Shown here: one piece after another, positions 26,239 through 34,933 of the stretch | How positions within the stretch are numbered: position 1 is the stretch's first letter | Layout of the letters: each line of letters opens with the position of its first letter | NCBI RefSeq assembly: GCF_001854805.1 | Contig: NZ_MBLO01000009.1 | Span: forward strand, 19,843 to 83,842 | Direction: 5' to 3' | Length of the DNA: 64,000 bases | Source of the DNA: Pseudofrankia coriaricola | Lineage (GTDB): Bacteria > Actinomycetota > Actinomycetes > Frankiales > Frankiaceae | Position numbers and translations under genes: made by a program | Notes under the pieces: generated by a model | Seen by the model: only the letters and a program-made list of their open reading frames with translations | Told to the model about the DNA's origin: nothing | The model's database searches: none

Positions 26239-27561
26239 GTGACCGACGAGACGGCGGCACCACAATATGACCCGGAGGAACTCACCGTCTATGTCGCTGA
26301 GGACGGACTGCTCTGCGTCGGTGACCGCAGCGTCGTCGACACCTACATCGCCGCCCTCCAGCGCAAGGCCGGACGGTCTTTGAGCGACCTCGGCATCGGC
26401 AGGCAGTCGCTTCTGGATATCGGTGCTGCAGCCTCAGTGCTCGAAGCCCTCCATGCGACCGGTGGCGAGTACTTCCAGATGCCGCCGAGCAGTCTCGAAC
26501 TTTTCATGAAACTTGGGGTCGTCCCCGGTGCGGACGGCTGCTTCAAAGGCACTGTTCGGAGTGCCAATGGGCAGTTCTTCGCCAACCTCGACTTCCGGCA
26601 AGTATCGCTCGGTCCGACACGGGCCATGTCCATCCAGTTGGCCGTCGCCACAGCAGCACTGCGCGCCGCGATCAAGGACGTTGAGCGGGCAGTCGAGCGT
26701 GTCGAAGGCAAGGTCGATGACCTCGCCGCGCGGGCACGCTCAGCCACGCTCGGCGACGTGCTCGGTTCGCACCGGTTACTCAGGCAGCACGTTGCGACCC
26801 TCGACGAGAAAGGAGTGCTGCCGGAGACGACCTGGCAGTCCGTTGCCGCGCTTGGCCCACAGCTTGCTGTCGGTATCGAGAGGATCCGCCAGTTCTTGTC
26901 GCAGCGTGTGAAGAATCTCGACGTCACCAAGTCTGCCGCTGAAAGAGCCAAGCGGCTTCACGACGCCGTTGACAACAACAACATCGGTGAACTGTTCCAA
27001 CTGCTGGTCGTGGCCGAAGACTCGCACTACCTCTGGCACCGCCTAAGTATCGAACACGCGCGAACCACCGAGCCACACAACCTCGAGCATGTGATCGCGT
27101 CAGCCCGCAAGCTCCTTCGCGACGATGTACAACTCGACCGCGAACTGCTCGATGACCTTCGCCAAGCCATCGATTTCTATGCCGCGCTGCGCCCGCTGGA
27201 GAAACACCGTGCGCTCTCGCGCAAGAAGCTTGAAGAGGACGTTGAGGCGCTGCGACGTGGCTTTGACGACTTCGCGGCCGCCCGCCAGATACAGGTGACG
27301 CATTGGCAGGCCATCCAGCGGCCCACCTGGGGCGATGTCGGCGCAGAACTTGGCCGACGTGGTACCGCGATCGGCCGCGCTGCTCAGAACGCCAGCGCGA
27401 AGGCCATCGCCGCAGCCGACGAGTATGCGAGCCGTGCCGCCGACGCGATCGTGGAGCAGGCCCGCGCCGCAGGCGACGCGATCGACCTTCAGGCACATCG
27501 AGTGGCAGACACAGCCAAAGATGCTTGGCGAAAGAAGCCCTCCCGGGACACGAACGACTAA
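26239..27561 (+). CDS. Hypothetical alpha-helical protein
   Basis: 440 residues, not recognised. GTG at 26239 follows AAGGAGG by five bases, so the earlier in-frame start at 25945 is not used. An N-terminal globular part (to about 110) is followed by long amphipathic helices and coiled coil (RAAIKDVERAVERVEGKVDDL; KLEEDVEALRRGFDDFAAARQ) and a C-terminal Ala-rich helix (GRAAQNASAKAIAAADEYASR) like membrane-active or apolipoprotein-type helices. No transmembrane segment or enzyme motif. GC3 is lower than in neighbours, suggesting acquired DNA beside an IS scar. Confidence 0.7.
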   Translation: MTDETAAPQYDPEELTVYVAEDGLLCVGDRSVVDTYIAALQRKAGRSLSDLGIGRQSLLDIGAAASVLEALHATGGEYFQMPPSSLELFMKLGVVPGADGCFKGTVRSANGQFFANLDFRQVSLGPTRAMSIQLAVATAALRAAIKDVERAVERVEGKVDDLAARARSATLGDVLGSHRLLRQHVATLDEKGVLPETTWQSVAALGPQLAVGIERIRQFLSQRVKNLDVTKSAAERAKRLHDAVDNNNIGELFQLLVVAEDSHYLWHRLSIEHARTTEPHNLEHVIASARKLLRDDVQLDRELLDDLRQAIDFYAALRPLEKHRALSRKKLEEDVEALRRGFDDFAAARQIQVTHWQAIQRPTWGDVGAELGRRGTAIGRAAQNASAKAIAAADEYASRAADAIVEQARAAGDAIDLQAHRVADTAKDAWRKKPSRDTND

Positions 27562-27744
27562 GAGGTCACCACCGGCGGCTACACCTCAGTGCTCGACGAG
27601 CTGGCCCGCGCCGCCGCCGAGGAAGCGGCGAGGCTCGTCCCACGACCCCCACCAACGGCTCCCGCGCACACGTCGCGCACACGGGAGATCGACATGACCT
27701 CTCAGAGAGAGGGATCAAATGGCAAAACTGCAGGTCAAGTACTG

Positions 27745-27787
27745 TGCGCTCGGAGGGACTTGAACCCCCAACCTTCTGATCCGTAGA
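27745..27787 (-). tRNA. 3' half of tRNA-Arg(ACG): attachment-site remnant
   Basis: The reverse strand begins at the anticodon loop (CTACGGATCAGAAGG) and continues through the T-arm (GGGGGTTCAAGTCCCTC) to the acceptor end GAGCGCA. The 5' half is absent, so it is not functional. A 3' tRNA half starting at the anticodon loop is the usual product of integration by a tRNA-targeting integrase. The geometry puts the former element on the higher-coordinate side. Confidence 0.8.
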
Positions 27788-27969
27788 CCTCGGCGGGCCG
27801 TCCACGAGCGTCCATCGGTGTCCATCGGTGCAGGTGACGGGCTCGGCGTCGTCCACCGTCGTCCACTGACGTCCACCCCGTTGCGGTACAACTGCCGTAC
27901 TTCTCGACCCCGTGCCTCGGGCTACCTACGGTGACATCCGGAGGGCAGGGATCCGCGCGGCGATCCTTT

Positions 27970-28165
27970 CTAGGTTCGGATGGGGGAGCCGAAGCGGAGG
28001 ACGTTCCCTTCAGGGTCGATGACGGCGCCTTCGCGTTGGCCCCAGTCGGTGTCCTCCGGGGAATGGATCTCGACTCCGGCGGAGCGCCACTCGGCGGCCA
28101 GGTCGTCGGCGTCGTCGACGATACTGGCCACCAGCGACTTTTCGTCGCCGCACGCGGCCCGGCCA
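27970..28165 (-). pseudogene. C-terminal fragment of a VOC-family protein
   Basis: The frame DDADDLAAEWRSAGVEIHSP, then WGQREGAVIDPEGNVLRFGS is the second half of a bleomycin-resistance/glyoxalase-type protein, including the DPEGN strand with a metal-ligand-type Glu/Asn. The first half is replaced by sequence next to the universal stress gene, so it is truncated. It lies right beside the tRNA-Arg remnant. Confidence 0.6.
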
Positions 28166-28187
28166 GGCCGACTCTGATCACTACGGG

Positions 28188-28691
28188 TCAGGGAACGACG
28201 GTGACGGGCCACTTGCCGGCACGGACGAGGCGGGTGGCGAGGGAGCCGACGATGCGGTGGCCGGCGCTTTCGGAGGCGCCGACGACGACCATGTCGGCGT
28301 GCATCTCGTCGGCGGTGCGGCGCAGCGCGGCTAGCGGGTCGCCGAAGCGGACGACGAACGTGGTCGACAGGCCCAGCTCCTCGGCACGGTGCGCGACGAT
28401 GTCGCGGATCTCGGCGGCGACGTCGACGGCGGCCTGCTGGATGGCGCCGGCCGCCATCGGGGCCATCGCCTCCCATCCGGGTGTCATGGTGACGTAGACG
28501 ACGACCAGACGTGCCCGCTGGCGGCGGGCGACCCCGGCCGCGTACGAGGCGGCCCGCAGCGCGGTACGCGACCCGTCGACGCCGACCACGACCGTGCCCG
28601 GCCCGTCGGTACCCAGCTCGAACGGACCGGGGTTCCACACCGGCCCGAACCGCTCGACCGACAGAACCCCCGTGCCGTCCGCCATGTCCAC
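28188..28691 (-). CDS. Universal stress protein (UspA family)
   Basis: 167 residues, one Usp domain. TVVVGVDGSRTALRAASYA forms the first strand and helix. The ATP-binding motif G-x2-G-x9-G-S/T is present as VVVGASESAGHRIVGSLATRL. ATP-binding Usp proteins act in stress and dormancy responses. Starts at 28691 (or at the Met two codons later). No obvious operon partner. Confidence 0.92.
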   Translation of the reverse strand: MDMADGTGVLSVERFGPVWNPGPFELGTDGPGTVVVGVDGSRTALRAASYAAGVARRQRARLVVVYVTMTPGWEAMAPMAAGAIQQAAVDVAAEIRDIVAHRAEELGLSTTFVVRFGDPLAALRRTADEMHADMVVVGASESAGHRIVGSLATRLVRAGKWPVTVVP

Positions 28692-28845
28692 GCGTCCAGT
28701 CTGCTCCGCCGGGACGGCGAACGGTGGCGCCGGCCAGCCGGCGGACGGCGCGGATTCCCGGCCGCGGATTCGGCCACGAATTCCCGGCCGCGGACGGGCC
28801 GTCGGGGCGGCCGCCAGGCGGTGGGCGGTGGGCGGTGGGCGACGG

Positions 28846-29790
28846 TCAGCTGCCGTCGTCGATGACGTCCGGCCCGAGGCCGGCGGTGAGCCAGTCGTCG
28901 TAGCGGAGGCCGGTGACCTCCTCGAGCAGCGCGATGTCGTCGACGAAGTACGGCAACACCGCCTTGCGCTCGGTGGAGGTGAGCGGACGGCGTCCGCCCT
29001 TCTGGCGCCGCAGCGCGGTGAGCAGCGGGCCGCGGAACACCTGCCGGACCGGGACGGGGAAATGGTGGCCGATCTGTCCGCCGGTACGCAGCGCCGCCCG
29101 CAGTGCGGCGTTCACCGACGTGTCGGCGACGAACGGGGTGACATTCTGCGACGGCACCGCGTCGAGCAACCCGATCCGTACCCCGAGGAACTCGCAGACC
29201 CGGTCCAGCGTGGGGGCCGGGTCCTCACGCAGGTCGCGGTAACGCAGCAGCAGGACCTGGTCGCGGGAGAACAGGCCGAGCAGGTGGGCGAGCTGCGCGC
29301 CGTAGAGGCCCTGGGAGACGTAGTGCCAGAAATGCGCCCAGCCGGCCTCGCGCCGCGGCTCCTCCAGCGCGCAGGCCCGGACGAAGTCGCGTTCGGGCTC
29401 GAGGCCGGCGGCCCACAGATGGGTCCAGTTCGAGTGCGCCCGGTCCACCGGGTTGCGCAGCAGTACGACCAGGCGGGCCTTCGGCAGCAGCCGCTTGATC
29501 CGGTTCTGGGCGTCCAGGTCGTACAGGTAGAACGGTGTCGCCTCGCCGAGCAGCGCGTGCGCCGGCGCGGGGGCGAACAGCGCCTCGTAGTCGGCAGGCC
29601 GCCACACGTGTTCCTGGTAGGTCTGGGCGTCACCCGGCCCGCCCCGCGCCGGTGGCGGGCCGGCCGAGAGGAAGAACTTCGGCTCTTTCACCGTGGGCAG
29701 GAAGAGGTCGGGGTGCCGGGCCAGCGCCGCGTGCAGCGCCGTGGTCCCGGCCTTGGGCACGCCGATCACGAGGAAGTCGGGAAGGGGCAT
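28846..29790 (-). CDS. Sulfotransferase family protein
   Basis: 314 residues. The PAPS 5'-phosphosulfate loop is VPKAGTT (residues 11-17) and the 3'-phosphate site is RNPVDRAHSNW (112-122), both diagnostic. Such enzymes move sulfate from PAPS to a hydroxyl or amine. The acceptor is unknown; similarity to heparan-type and actinobacterial stf enzymes is general. ATG at 29790 begins the conserved PDFLVIG strand; the longer frame upstream overlaps the divergent gene. It lies next to sulfonate-uptake genes, a possible but unproven link to sulfur metabolism. Confidence 0.9.
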   Translation of the reverse strand: MPLPDFLVIGVPKAGTTALHAALARHPDLFLPTVKEPKFFLSAGPPPARGGPGDAQTYQEHVWRPADYEALFAPAPAHALLGEATPFYLYDLDAQNRIKRLLPKARLVVLLRNPVDRAHSNWTHLWAAGLEPERDFVRACALEEPRREAGWAHFWHYVSQGLYGAQLAHLLGLFSRDQVLLLRYRDLREDPAPTLDRVCEFLGVRIGLLDAVPSQNVTPFVADTSVNAALRAALRTGGQIGHHFPVPVRQVFRGPLLTALRRQKGGRRPLTSTERKAVLPYFVDDIALLEEVTGLRYDDWLTAGLGPDVIDDGS

Positions 29791-29998
29791 CGTCGGTCTC
29801 GCTCCTGACGCAGGGCCGGGCGGCGGCCAGTCGTGGGAGAGCCCGGCCGGCGGATGCGGTGGCGACCGGTGTGCCCGCACCAGGACCGGAGCGGCGGCTG
29901 CCGGCGGGACAGATGCGGTGTACCCGCAGGATAACCGCCCATACACATTCCCGACCGGGAAGGTAATAAAGATGTAGCGCGCCGGTAGAGTACGACGG

Positions 29999-30961
29999 GT
30001 GCCGATCACCTCACCGGTTCCCGACCAGACGCCCTCCTCCCTCCCGCTTCCCCGTTGGGAGCCGGCGGTCACCGTGGTGGCCCCCGAGGGGGACGGCCCG
30101 GGCAACTGGGTGGGCGCGCCGAGCGCGCTGCTCGTGGACGGCACGTACTACCTGGCCTACCGGCTGCGCCGCCCGGTGGGCGAGGGGCGCGGCTTCGGCG
30201 TCGTGATCGCCTCGTCGGCGGACGGCGAGCGGTTCACCGAGATCGCGCGCATCGGCCGCGAGCCGTTCGGCGCCGAGTCGCTGGAGCGCCCCGCGCTCGT
30301 CCACACGCCCGAAGGCCGCTGGCGCCTCTACGTCAGCTGCGCCACCCCCGACAGCCCGCACTGGTGGGTCGACCTGCTGGAGGCCGACGACCCGGCCCGC
30401 TTCGACCCGGCCGAGCGGCGCACCGCGCTGCCCGGCGACGAGCACACCGCCGTCAAGGACCCGGTGGTGCTCTGGCACGACGGCCGCTGGCATCTGTGGG
30501 CCTCCTGCCACCTGCTCGACGACCCGGACGCGACCGACCGGATGGAAAGCCGGTACGCGACCAGCGCGGACGGCGTGACCTGGACCTGGCATGGCGTCGC
30601 CCTCGCCCCCCGGCCCGGCCGCTGGGACGCCCGCGGCGTGCGGATCACCGCGGTGCTCCCCGGGCACACCCCGCCCGTCGCCTTCTACGACGGCCGCGCG
30701 AGCGCCGCCGAGAACTGGTACGAGCGCACCGGCGTCGCGGCCGCGGCCCCGGCGGAGGCCGGCTTCGCCCGTTTCCACGCGGTCGGGACGGCGGCGCACG
30801 CGAGCGCCCCGCACGGCGACGGCGCGCTGCGCTACCTCAGCGTCGTCGACCTGCCCGGCGGCGCCAGCCGGATCTACTACGAGGCGAGCCGACCAGACGG
30901 GGCGCACGAGCTGCGCACCGAGCTCCTGGACGCGGCCGGCCCGACGGCGAGTGCTGGCTAG
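29999..30961 (+). CDS. Beta-propeller protein resembling GH43/GH130-type glycosidases
   Basis: 320 residues. Repeated blade-like phrases ([71 protein letters not shown]) indicate a five-bladed propeller as in GH43/GH32/GH130 clans. Asp/Glu residues that could be catalytic occur at blade starts, but I cannot assign them, and a non-catalytic role is possible. GTG start at 29999, no signal peptide. Divergent from the sulfotransferase with about 200 bases between. Confidence 0.65.
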   Translation: MPITSPVPDQTPSSLPLPRWEPAVTVVAPEGDGPGNWVGAPSALLVDGTYYLAYRLRRPVGEGRGFGVVIASSADGERFTEIARIGREPFGAESLERPALVHTPEGRWRLYVSCATPDSPHWWVDLLEADDPARFDPAERRTALPGDEHTAVKDPVVLWHDGRWHLWASCHLLDDPDATDRMESRYATSADGVTWTWHGVALAPRPGRWDARGVRITAVLPGHTPPVAFYDGRASAAENWYERTGVAAAAPAEAGFARFHAVGTAAHASAPHGDGALRYLSVVDLPGGASRIYYEASRPDGAHELRTELLDAAGPTASAG

Positions 30962-31134
30962 GCCGTCCCCGGCACGTCTCCCATGGATCTCCGCCGCCGA
31001 GGCGGAGGCCCCGTCCGCCTACCCGGGCGAGTCCCGCCCCCGCGGTGCCGCGCGAACGACAGCCACACCCATGCGACTCTCCTGTCACAACCAGGCCACA
31101 TCACGGCCATAAACATCTATCCCCACCGATTTAG

Positions 31135-31163
31135 TTGAAATTGCTGGTGGCGGCCCTTATCGT
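31135..31163 (+). promoter_or_regulatory. Promoter of the sulfur leader peptide
   Basis: TTGAAA (31135-31140) and TATCGT (31158-31163) are 17 bases apart. Start-point prediction falls on or next to the ATG at 31171, giving a leaderless mRNA. Confidence 0.5.
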
Positions 31164-31170
31164 CGCCTGC

Positions 31171-31257
31171 ATGCGTGCCTGCCTCCTCCTGCTGGTGAGC
31201 CGCGCCCACATCGACCTGCGGCGCGTCGCCAGCGCGCTGTGTCGGCCCGGCCGCTGA
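31171..31257 (+). CDS. Cysteine-type leader peptide (28 residues)
   Basis: MRACLLLLVSRAHIDLRRVA followed by SALCRPGR. The core R-x-HIDL-x-RVASA-x-C is the pattern of the short leader peptides found in actinobacteria before sulfate, sulfonate and cysteine genes. Cys codons lie at positions 4 and 24. No Shine-Dalgarno is needed because the promoter implies a leaderless start. It stands 178 bases before the ROK regulator of the sulfonate cluster, so translation stalling at low cysteinyl-tRNA could control downstream transcription or translation. Confidence 0.7.
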   Translation: MRACLLLLVSRAHIDLRRVASALCRPGR

Positions 31258-31434
31258 CGGCCCGGCGCCCCGACCCGCGCGAGTGCCTTCCCGGATTCGC
31301 GCAGACCGGCCACGACGGCGAGGAAGGCGCGTCACGCCCCTCCCCCGCGTGTCGGCCCCCGCTGGCCGATCGGCCCGCCTGACCGCGCGACCTACGTGGA
31401 TCCCCGCGACTCCCGCCGCCCAGGAGGTCCTCCC

Positions 31435-32877
31435 GTGCCCGCGCATTCCCCTGCCCGCCAGCCCTTGGCGGGCCAGCATCCACCCGATCCCCGCGGCGGG
31501 GCCGTCCGGGTCGCCGCGGTGGACGCCACGGCGCTGGCCGAGGCCGACCCGGCGCGTTCCGGCGGTTCGGCGGCGGCCGTGCTGCGCGCCGTCCTCGACC
31601 ACGGCCCGCTCGCTCGCGCCACCATCGGACAGGCGACCGGGCTCAGCTCGGCGGCCGTGTCCCGACAGACCTCTGACCTGATCTCGCTGGGCCTGCTGCG
31701 GGACCTGCCCGGCACCCAGCAGGCCGCGCCCAGGGCCGGACGCCCGCACGTCCCCGTCGACGTCGACACCGCAAGCCACCTCGCCTGCGGCGTGCACATC
31801 GCCGTGCCGATGCTGACGTTCGGCCTGGTCGACCTGCGCGGCCGGGTGGTGGCGCAAGAGGAGGTCGACCATGACGGCGACCCGGCTCATGTGCTCGCGC
31901 TGATCAGCCGGTACCTGCCGGACTTCGTCCGCCGCCGCCAGGGGGCCTACTCGGATGCGAGCTACCGCGCCAGTGCCACTGCCGGTGGCGGCGGCGCGGC
32001 GCGTCCGGGTGGCGGCGGTCTGCTCGGCGTGGGCGTCGTCAGCGGCGGGCTGGTCGACGCACGCGGCGGGGCCATTCTCGAGCACGCGCCGCTCGGCTGG
32101 CGCGACGTGCCAATCGCGGCTCCGCTGCGGGCGGCGACCGGCCTGCCGGTGCACGTCGAGGGCCATGCCCGCGCGCTCGCCCAGGCCGAGATCCTCTTCG
32201 GCGACCCGCGGGCGCGCCACGGCCTCGTGCACCTGTTCGCGGGCCACGTGGTCGATGCCGCGATCGCTCTCGAGGGCACCGTGCTGCGTGGCCAGCGCTC
32301 GGCGGCCGGCGGGGTGGCGCACCTGCGGATCCCCGGCGCCACCGAGCAGTGCGCCTGCGGCGGGAGGGGATGCGCCCAGGCCACGCTGTCCGAGCGGGTG
32401 TGGCTGGCGAGGGCGGTCGCCGAAGGCGTGATCCCCCGGCCCGACATCCGCCTGCTGGCCGCCGCCGTCGCCGCGCGGGAGCCGGCCGCCCTGGCGCTGG
32501 TACGCGCCCGGCTGCGCCTCATCGGCCGGCTCGCGGCGCTGCTGATCGACATGATCGACCCTGAGGTGCTCGTCGTCACGGAGCTCGCGACGCTCCAGTG
32601 GCCGGAACTGATCGCCGACGTGCACGCCGAGGTCGCGGCACACTCGCGAGCCCGCTCGGCGCCGGAGCGGGTGGTGCGGCCGAGCAGCTTCGGGCCGGGC
32701 GTCCTCGCCGTCGCCGCGGCCGCCGGCATCCTCGCCGCGGTGCACCGCAGCCCGCGCAGCGTCCGCGCGCCGCTGGCACGAACGCTTCCGTCCCAGGGCA
32801 CGGGCGCCGGCCCAGGCCGCGCCGTCACCGCCCGACCGTCGCGGGGCACGCTGCCGGCCACCGCGGCCGGCCGGTGA
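31435..32877 (+). CDS. ROK-family transcriptional regulator
   Basis: 480 residues. N-terminal winged helix (about 50-95; VLRAVLDHGPLARATIGQAT, then GLSSAAVSRQTSDL) and a sugar-kinase-like ROK domain. The zinc motif CACGGRGC (306-313) is intact. The usual catalytic block ENDANxxAxAE is changed to VEGHARALAQAE, so the catalytic Asp is missing and the protein should be a regulator only. GTG at 31435 after AGGAGG. It lies between the leader peptide and the TauD/Ssu genes, so control of sulfonate use is the likely role. The C-terminus is a Pro/Arg-rich tail. Confidence 0.85.
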   Translation: MPAHSPARQPLAGQHPPDPRGGAVRVAAVDATALAEADPARSGGSAAAVLRAVLDHGPLARATIGQATGLSSAAVSRQTSDLISLGLLRDLPGTQQAAPRAGRPHVPVDVDTASHLACGVHIAVPMLTFGLVDLRGRVVAQEEVDHDGDPAHVLALISRYLPDFVRRRQGAYSDASYRASATAGGGGAARPGGGGLLGVGVVSGGLVDARGGAILEHAPLGWRDVPIAAPLRAATGLPVHVEGHARALAQAEILFGDPRARHGLVHLFAGHVVDAAIALEGTVLRGQRSAAGGVAHLRIPGATEQCACGGRGCAQATLSERVWLARAVAEGVIPRPDIRLLAAAVAAREPAALALVRARLRLIGRLAALLIDMIDPEVLVVTELATLQWPELIADVHAEVAAHSRARSAPERVVRPSSFGPGVLAVAAAAGILAAVHRSPRSVRAPLARTLPSQGTGAGPGRAVTARPSRGTLPATAAGR

Positions 32878-33022
32878 CGGAAAAATACGGCGGACGGGCC
32901 CGCGGTATTACTTCCATCAAGTCGGAAACCATTGACCCCTCGCACGGCGCGCGGGACGATAAATCCGCCGGCCACCACGGCGACGACACTTCGAACGAAA
33001 TTCAAGAAAGGCGGTGGATATC

Positions 33023-33130
33023 ATGGTCAGACTCCAGACTGAATCGGTCCACCGCCTGGTGACCGGGCTGCGGGCATGTGGGCCCGCCGCACGGCCGTCG
33101 CGATGTCGTCCCAGGCCGTTCGCGGCCTGA
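33023..33130 (+). CDS. Possible second leader ORF (35 residues)
   Basis: ATG at 33023 follows GAAAGGCGGTGG. The product MVRLQTESVHRLVTGLRACG and 15 more residues has Cys codons at 19 and 28 and many Arg/Pro codons. The stop lies inside GGCCTGAGAGAGGCC, a short hairpin. Its position before the TauD gene resembles an attenuator, but no family pattern is recognised. It could be spurious. Confidence 0.35.
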   Translation: MVRLQTESVHRLVTGLRACGPAARPSRCRPRPFAA

Positions 33131-33537
33131 GAGAGGCCGGCCGGAACACCACGCCATTTCGGGCCGTGGTGCGCGGCCGTAACCGCCGGCCACGCTGAGG
33201 AACGGCGACAGCCAGGCACGCCGGCTCTCCGGGCCCGGGATCTTCCGCGGAACAACGCCGCCATTTTCTCGCCGGGCCCGGACATCCCGGCCCGGCGCCA
33301 ACGCGCGGATTCTTCTCGTGGCCGTTCCCAGCCGCGGGTCGACGTCCTTTCACCAGTCAGCCGCCCATGTGCCGTCGCGCGCCGTGGCGAGAGGCATGGG
33401 CGATGTCTCATGGCCGGAAGAGCTTCCCGCAGGCAAGCCTCCCCACCGGGAGGCTTCCCACCCGCGGGACCTCCCGCCGGCCGTCCTCGGTGCCGCCATC
33501 CGGCGGTGCTCAATCCTCCGAAGGGATACACCAGACC

Positions 33538-34503
33538 ATGACAAGCCCGACAACGAGCGCGCCCGCGGACCTGGGCATCGACGTCCGGCCGGTGGCCGGG
33601 AACATCGGCGCCGAGATCCACGGTGTCGACCTGCGCGAGGAGCTCGACGACGCCGCAATCGCCGAGATCCGGGCGGCGCTGCACCGCTGGAAGGTGGTCT
33701 TCTTCCGCGACCAGCACATCGACCACGCCCAGCAGATCGCGTTCGGCCGGCGGTTCGGCAAGCTCACGCCGGCGCACCCGCACGAGGACGCACCGCCGGA
33801 GGGATTCCCGGAGATCCTGCCGATCGACAGCCGCCGCTACAACAAGCTGTTCGGCCAGGCGGAGGCCAAGGACCTCAAGAAGAAGTTCAAGGTCACCTAC
33901 GACAACGGCTGGCACACCGACGTCACCGCCCTGGTGAACCCGCCGGCCGGCTCCATCCTGCGCGCCGAGATCGTGCCGCCCTACGGCGGCGACACGCAGT
34001 GGACCAACCTCGTCGCCGCCTACGAGGGGCTGCCCGAACCGCTCCAGCGCCTCGCCGACGGGCTGCGGGCGAAGCACAGCTTCGGCCAGCCGATCTTCGA
34101 GGGCAGCGAGTACGGCAAGAAGATCAGGGCGAACCCGCTGGTGGCGATCCACCCGGTCGTTCGGGTGCACCCGGAGACCGGCGAGCGGGCCCTGTTCATC
34201 AGCCCGAGCTTCACCAGCCGCGACAACGAGATCATCGGCTTCGGGCCGCGCCAGAGCCGCGCGATCCTGGACCTGTTCTACGAGCAGATCTCCCGGCCGG
34301 AGTACACCGTCCGGTTCCGGTGGAGCCCGGGTGACATCGCATTCTGGGACAACCGGGCGACCGCGCATCTCGGCCCGTCCGACGTGGACATCACCGAGTT
34401 CGAGCGGGTGCTCTACCGGGTCACGCTCGAGGGGGACGTCCCGGTGGGCGTCGACGGCCGCTCGTCCGAGCTCGTCGCCGGCCAGCCGTTCCTGGCCGGC
34501 TGA
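33538..34503 (+). CDS. TauD/TfdA-family Fe(II)/2-oxoglutarate dioxygenase
   Basis: 321 residues. Iron ligands: His126 and Asp128 in GWHTDVTA, His277 in RATAHLGPSD; 2-oxoglutarate-binding Arg294 in LYRVTLEGD. Family members release sulfite or sulfate from taurine, alkylsulfonates or alkyl sulfates (TauD, AtsK) or cleave phenoxyacetates (TfdA). Position directly before an Ssu-type transporter and behind a sulfur leader peptide supports a sulfonate or sulfate-ester substrate. ATG at 33538 with AAGGGAT upstream. The cluster has no SsuD monooxygenase, so this enzyme is the likely desulfonating step. Confidence 0.9.
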   Translation: MTSPTTSAPADLGIDVRPVAGNIGAEIHGVDLREELDDAAIAEIRAALHRWKVVFFRDQHIDHAQQIAFGRRFGKLTPAHPHEDAPPEGFPEILPIDSRRYNKLFGQAEAKDLKKKFKVTYDNGWHTDVTALVNPPAGSILRAEIVPPYGGDTQWTNLVAAYEGLPEPLQRLADGLRAKHSFGQPIFEGSEYGKKIRANPLVAIHPVVRVHPETGERALFISPSFTSRDNEIIGFGPRQSRAILDLFYEQISRPEYTVRFRWSPGDIAFWDNRATAHLGPSDVDITEFERVLYRVTLEGDVPVGVDGRSSELVAGQPFLAG

Positions 34504-34650
34504 GCGGCGCCGGGTAGCACCTTCCCCAAACCGCGATTCTGGAACGGCCGTGGCCCGTTCCGGGAGATGGCGGCGCCGCGCGTGTCCACGCCCCAGAGGC
34601 GCGCGGTGCCGCCGCGTGCCGTCTCCCTAATCCGAAGAACGACGCCGGAA

Positions 34651-34694
34651 CGCCGTCGGGTCCGACAGCGTGCGCGCCGTCGGACCCGACGGCG
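34651..34694. terminator. Strong 16-bp-stem hairpin between tauD-like gene and ssuA
   Basis: Arms 34651-34666 and 34679-34694 (core GTCGGGTCCGAC / GTCGGACCCGAC) are perfectly complementary over 16 bases with a 12-base loop. No T-run follows. It may terminate part of the transcripts or protect the downstream mRNA. Confidence 0.6.
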
Positions 34695-34933
34695 GGCGAC
34701 GCCTCCGGACGCGCTCGAGGCCCCTTCCCGTTCTCTCGGCGCATTCCTTCTCTCCCGGGGCTCTCTCGTCTTCTCTCGGGCATTTTCCTTGTCTCCGCAC
34801 CTCGTCCGGCCCCTCTCGGCGCCTTCCTTCGACCGCGTCCGCCCAGCAACCGCGGCTGTGGCCCGCCCGCCGCGGCCGCGTCCCGCTCCCCTGATGCCTG
34901 ACGGCGTCAGTCGTTCCCTGGATGGAGAATCCG

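Noticed and set aside
29999..30961. Assignment as a definite glycosidase
   Set aside because: The propeller is clear, but the catalytic acid and base residues cannot be placed with confidence, so only a resemblance is claimed.
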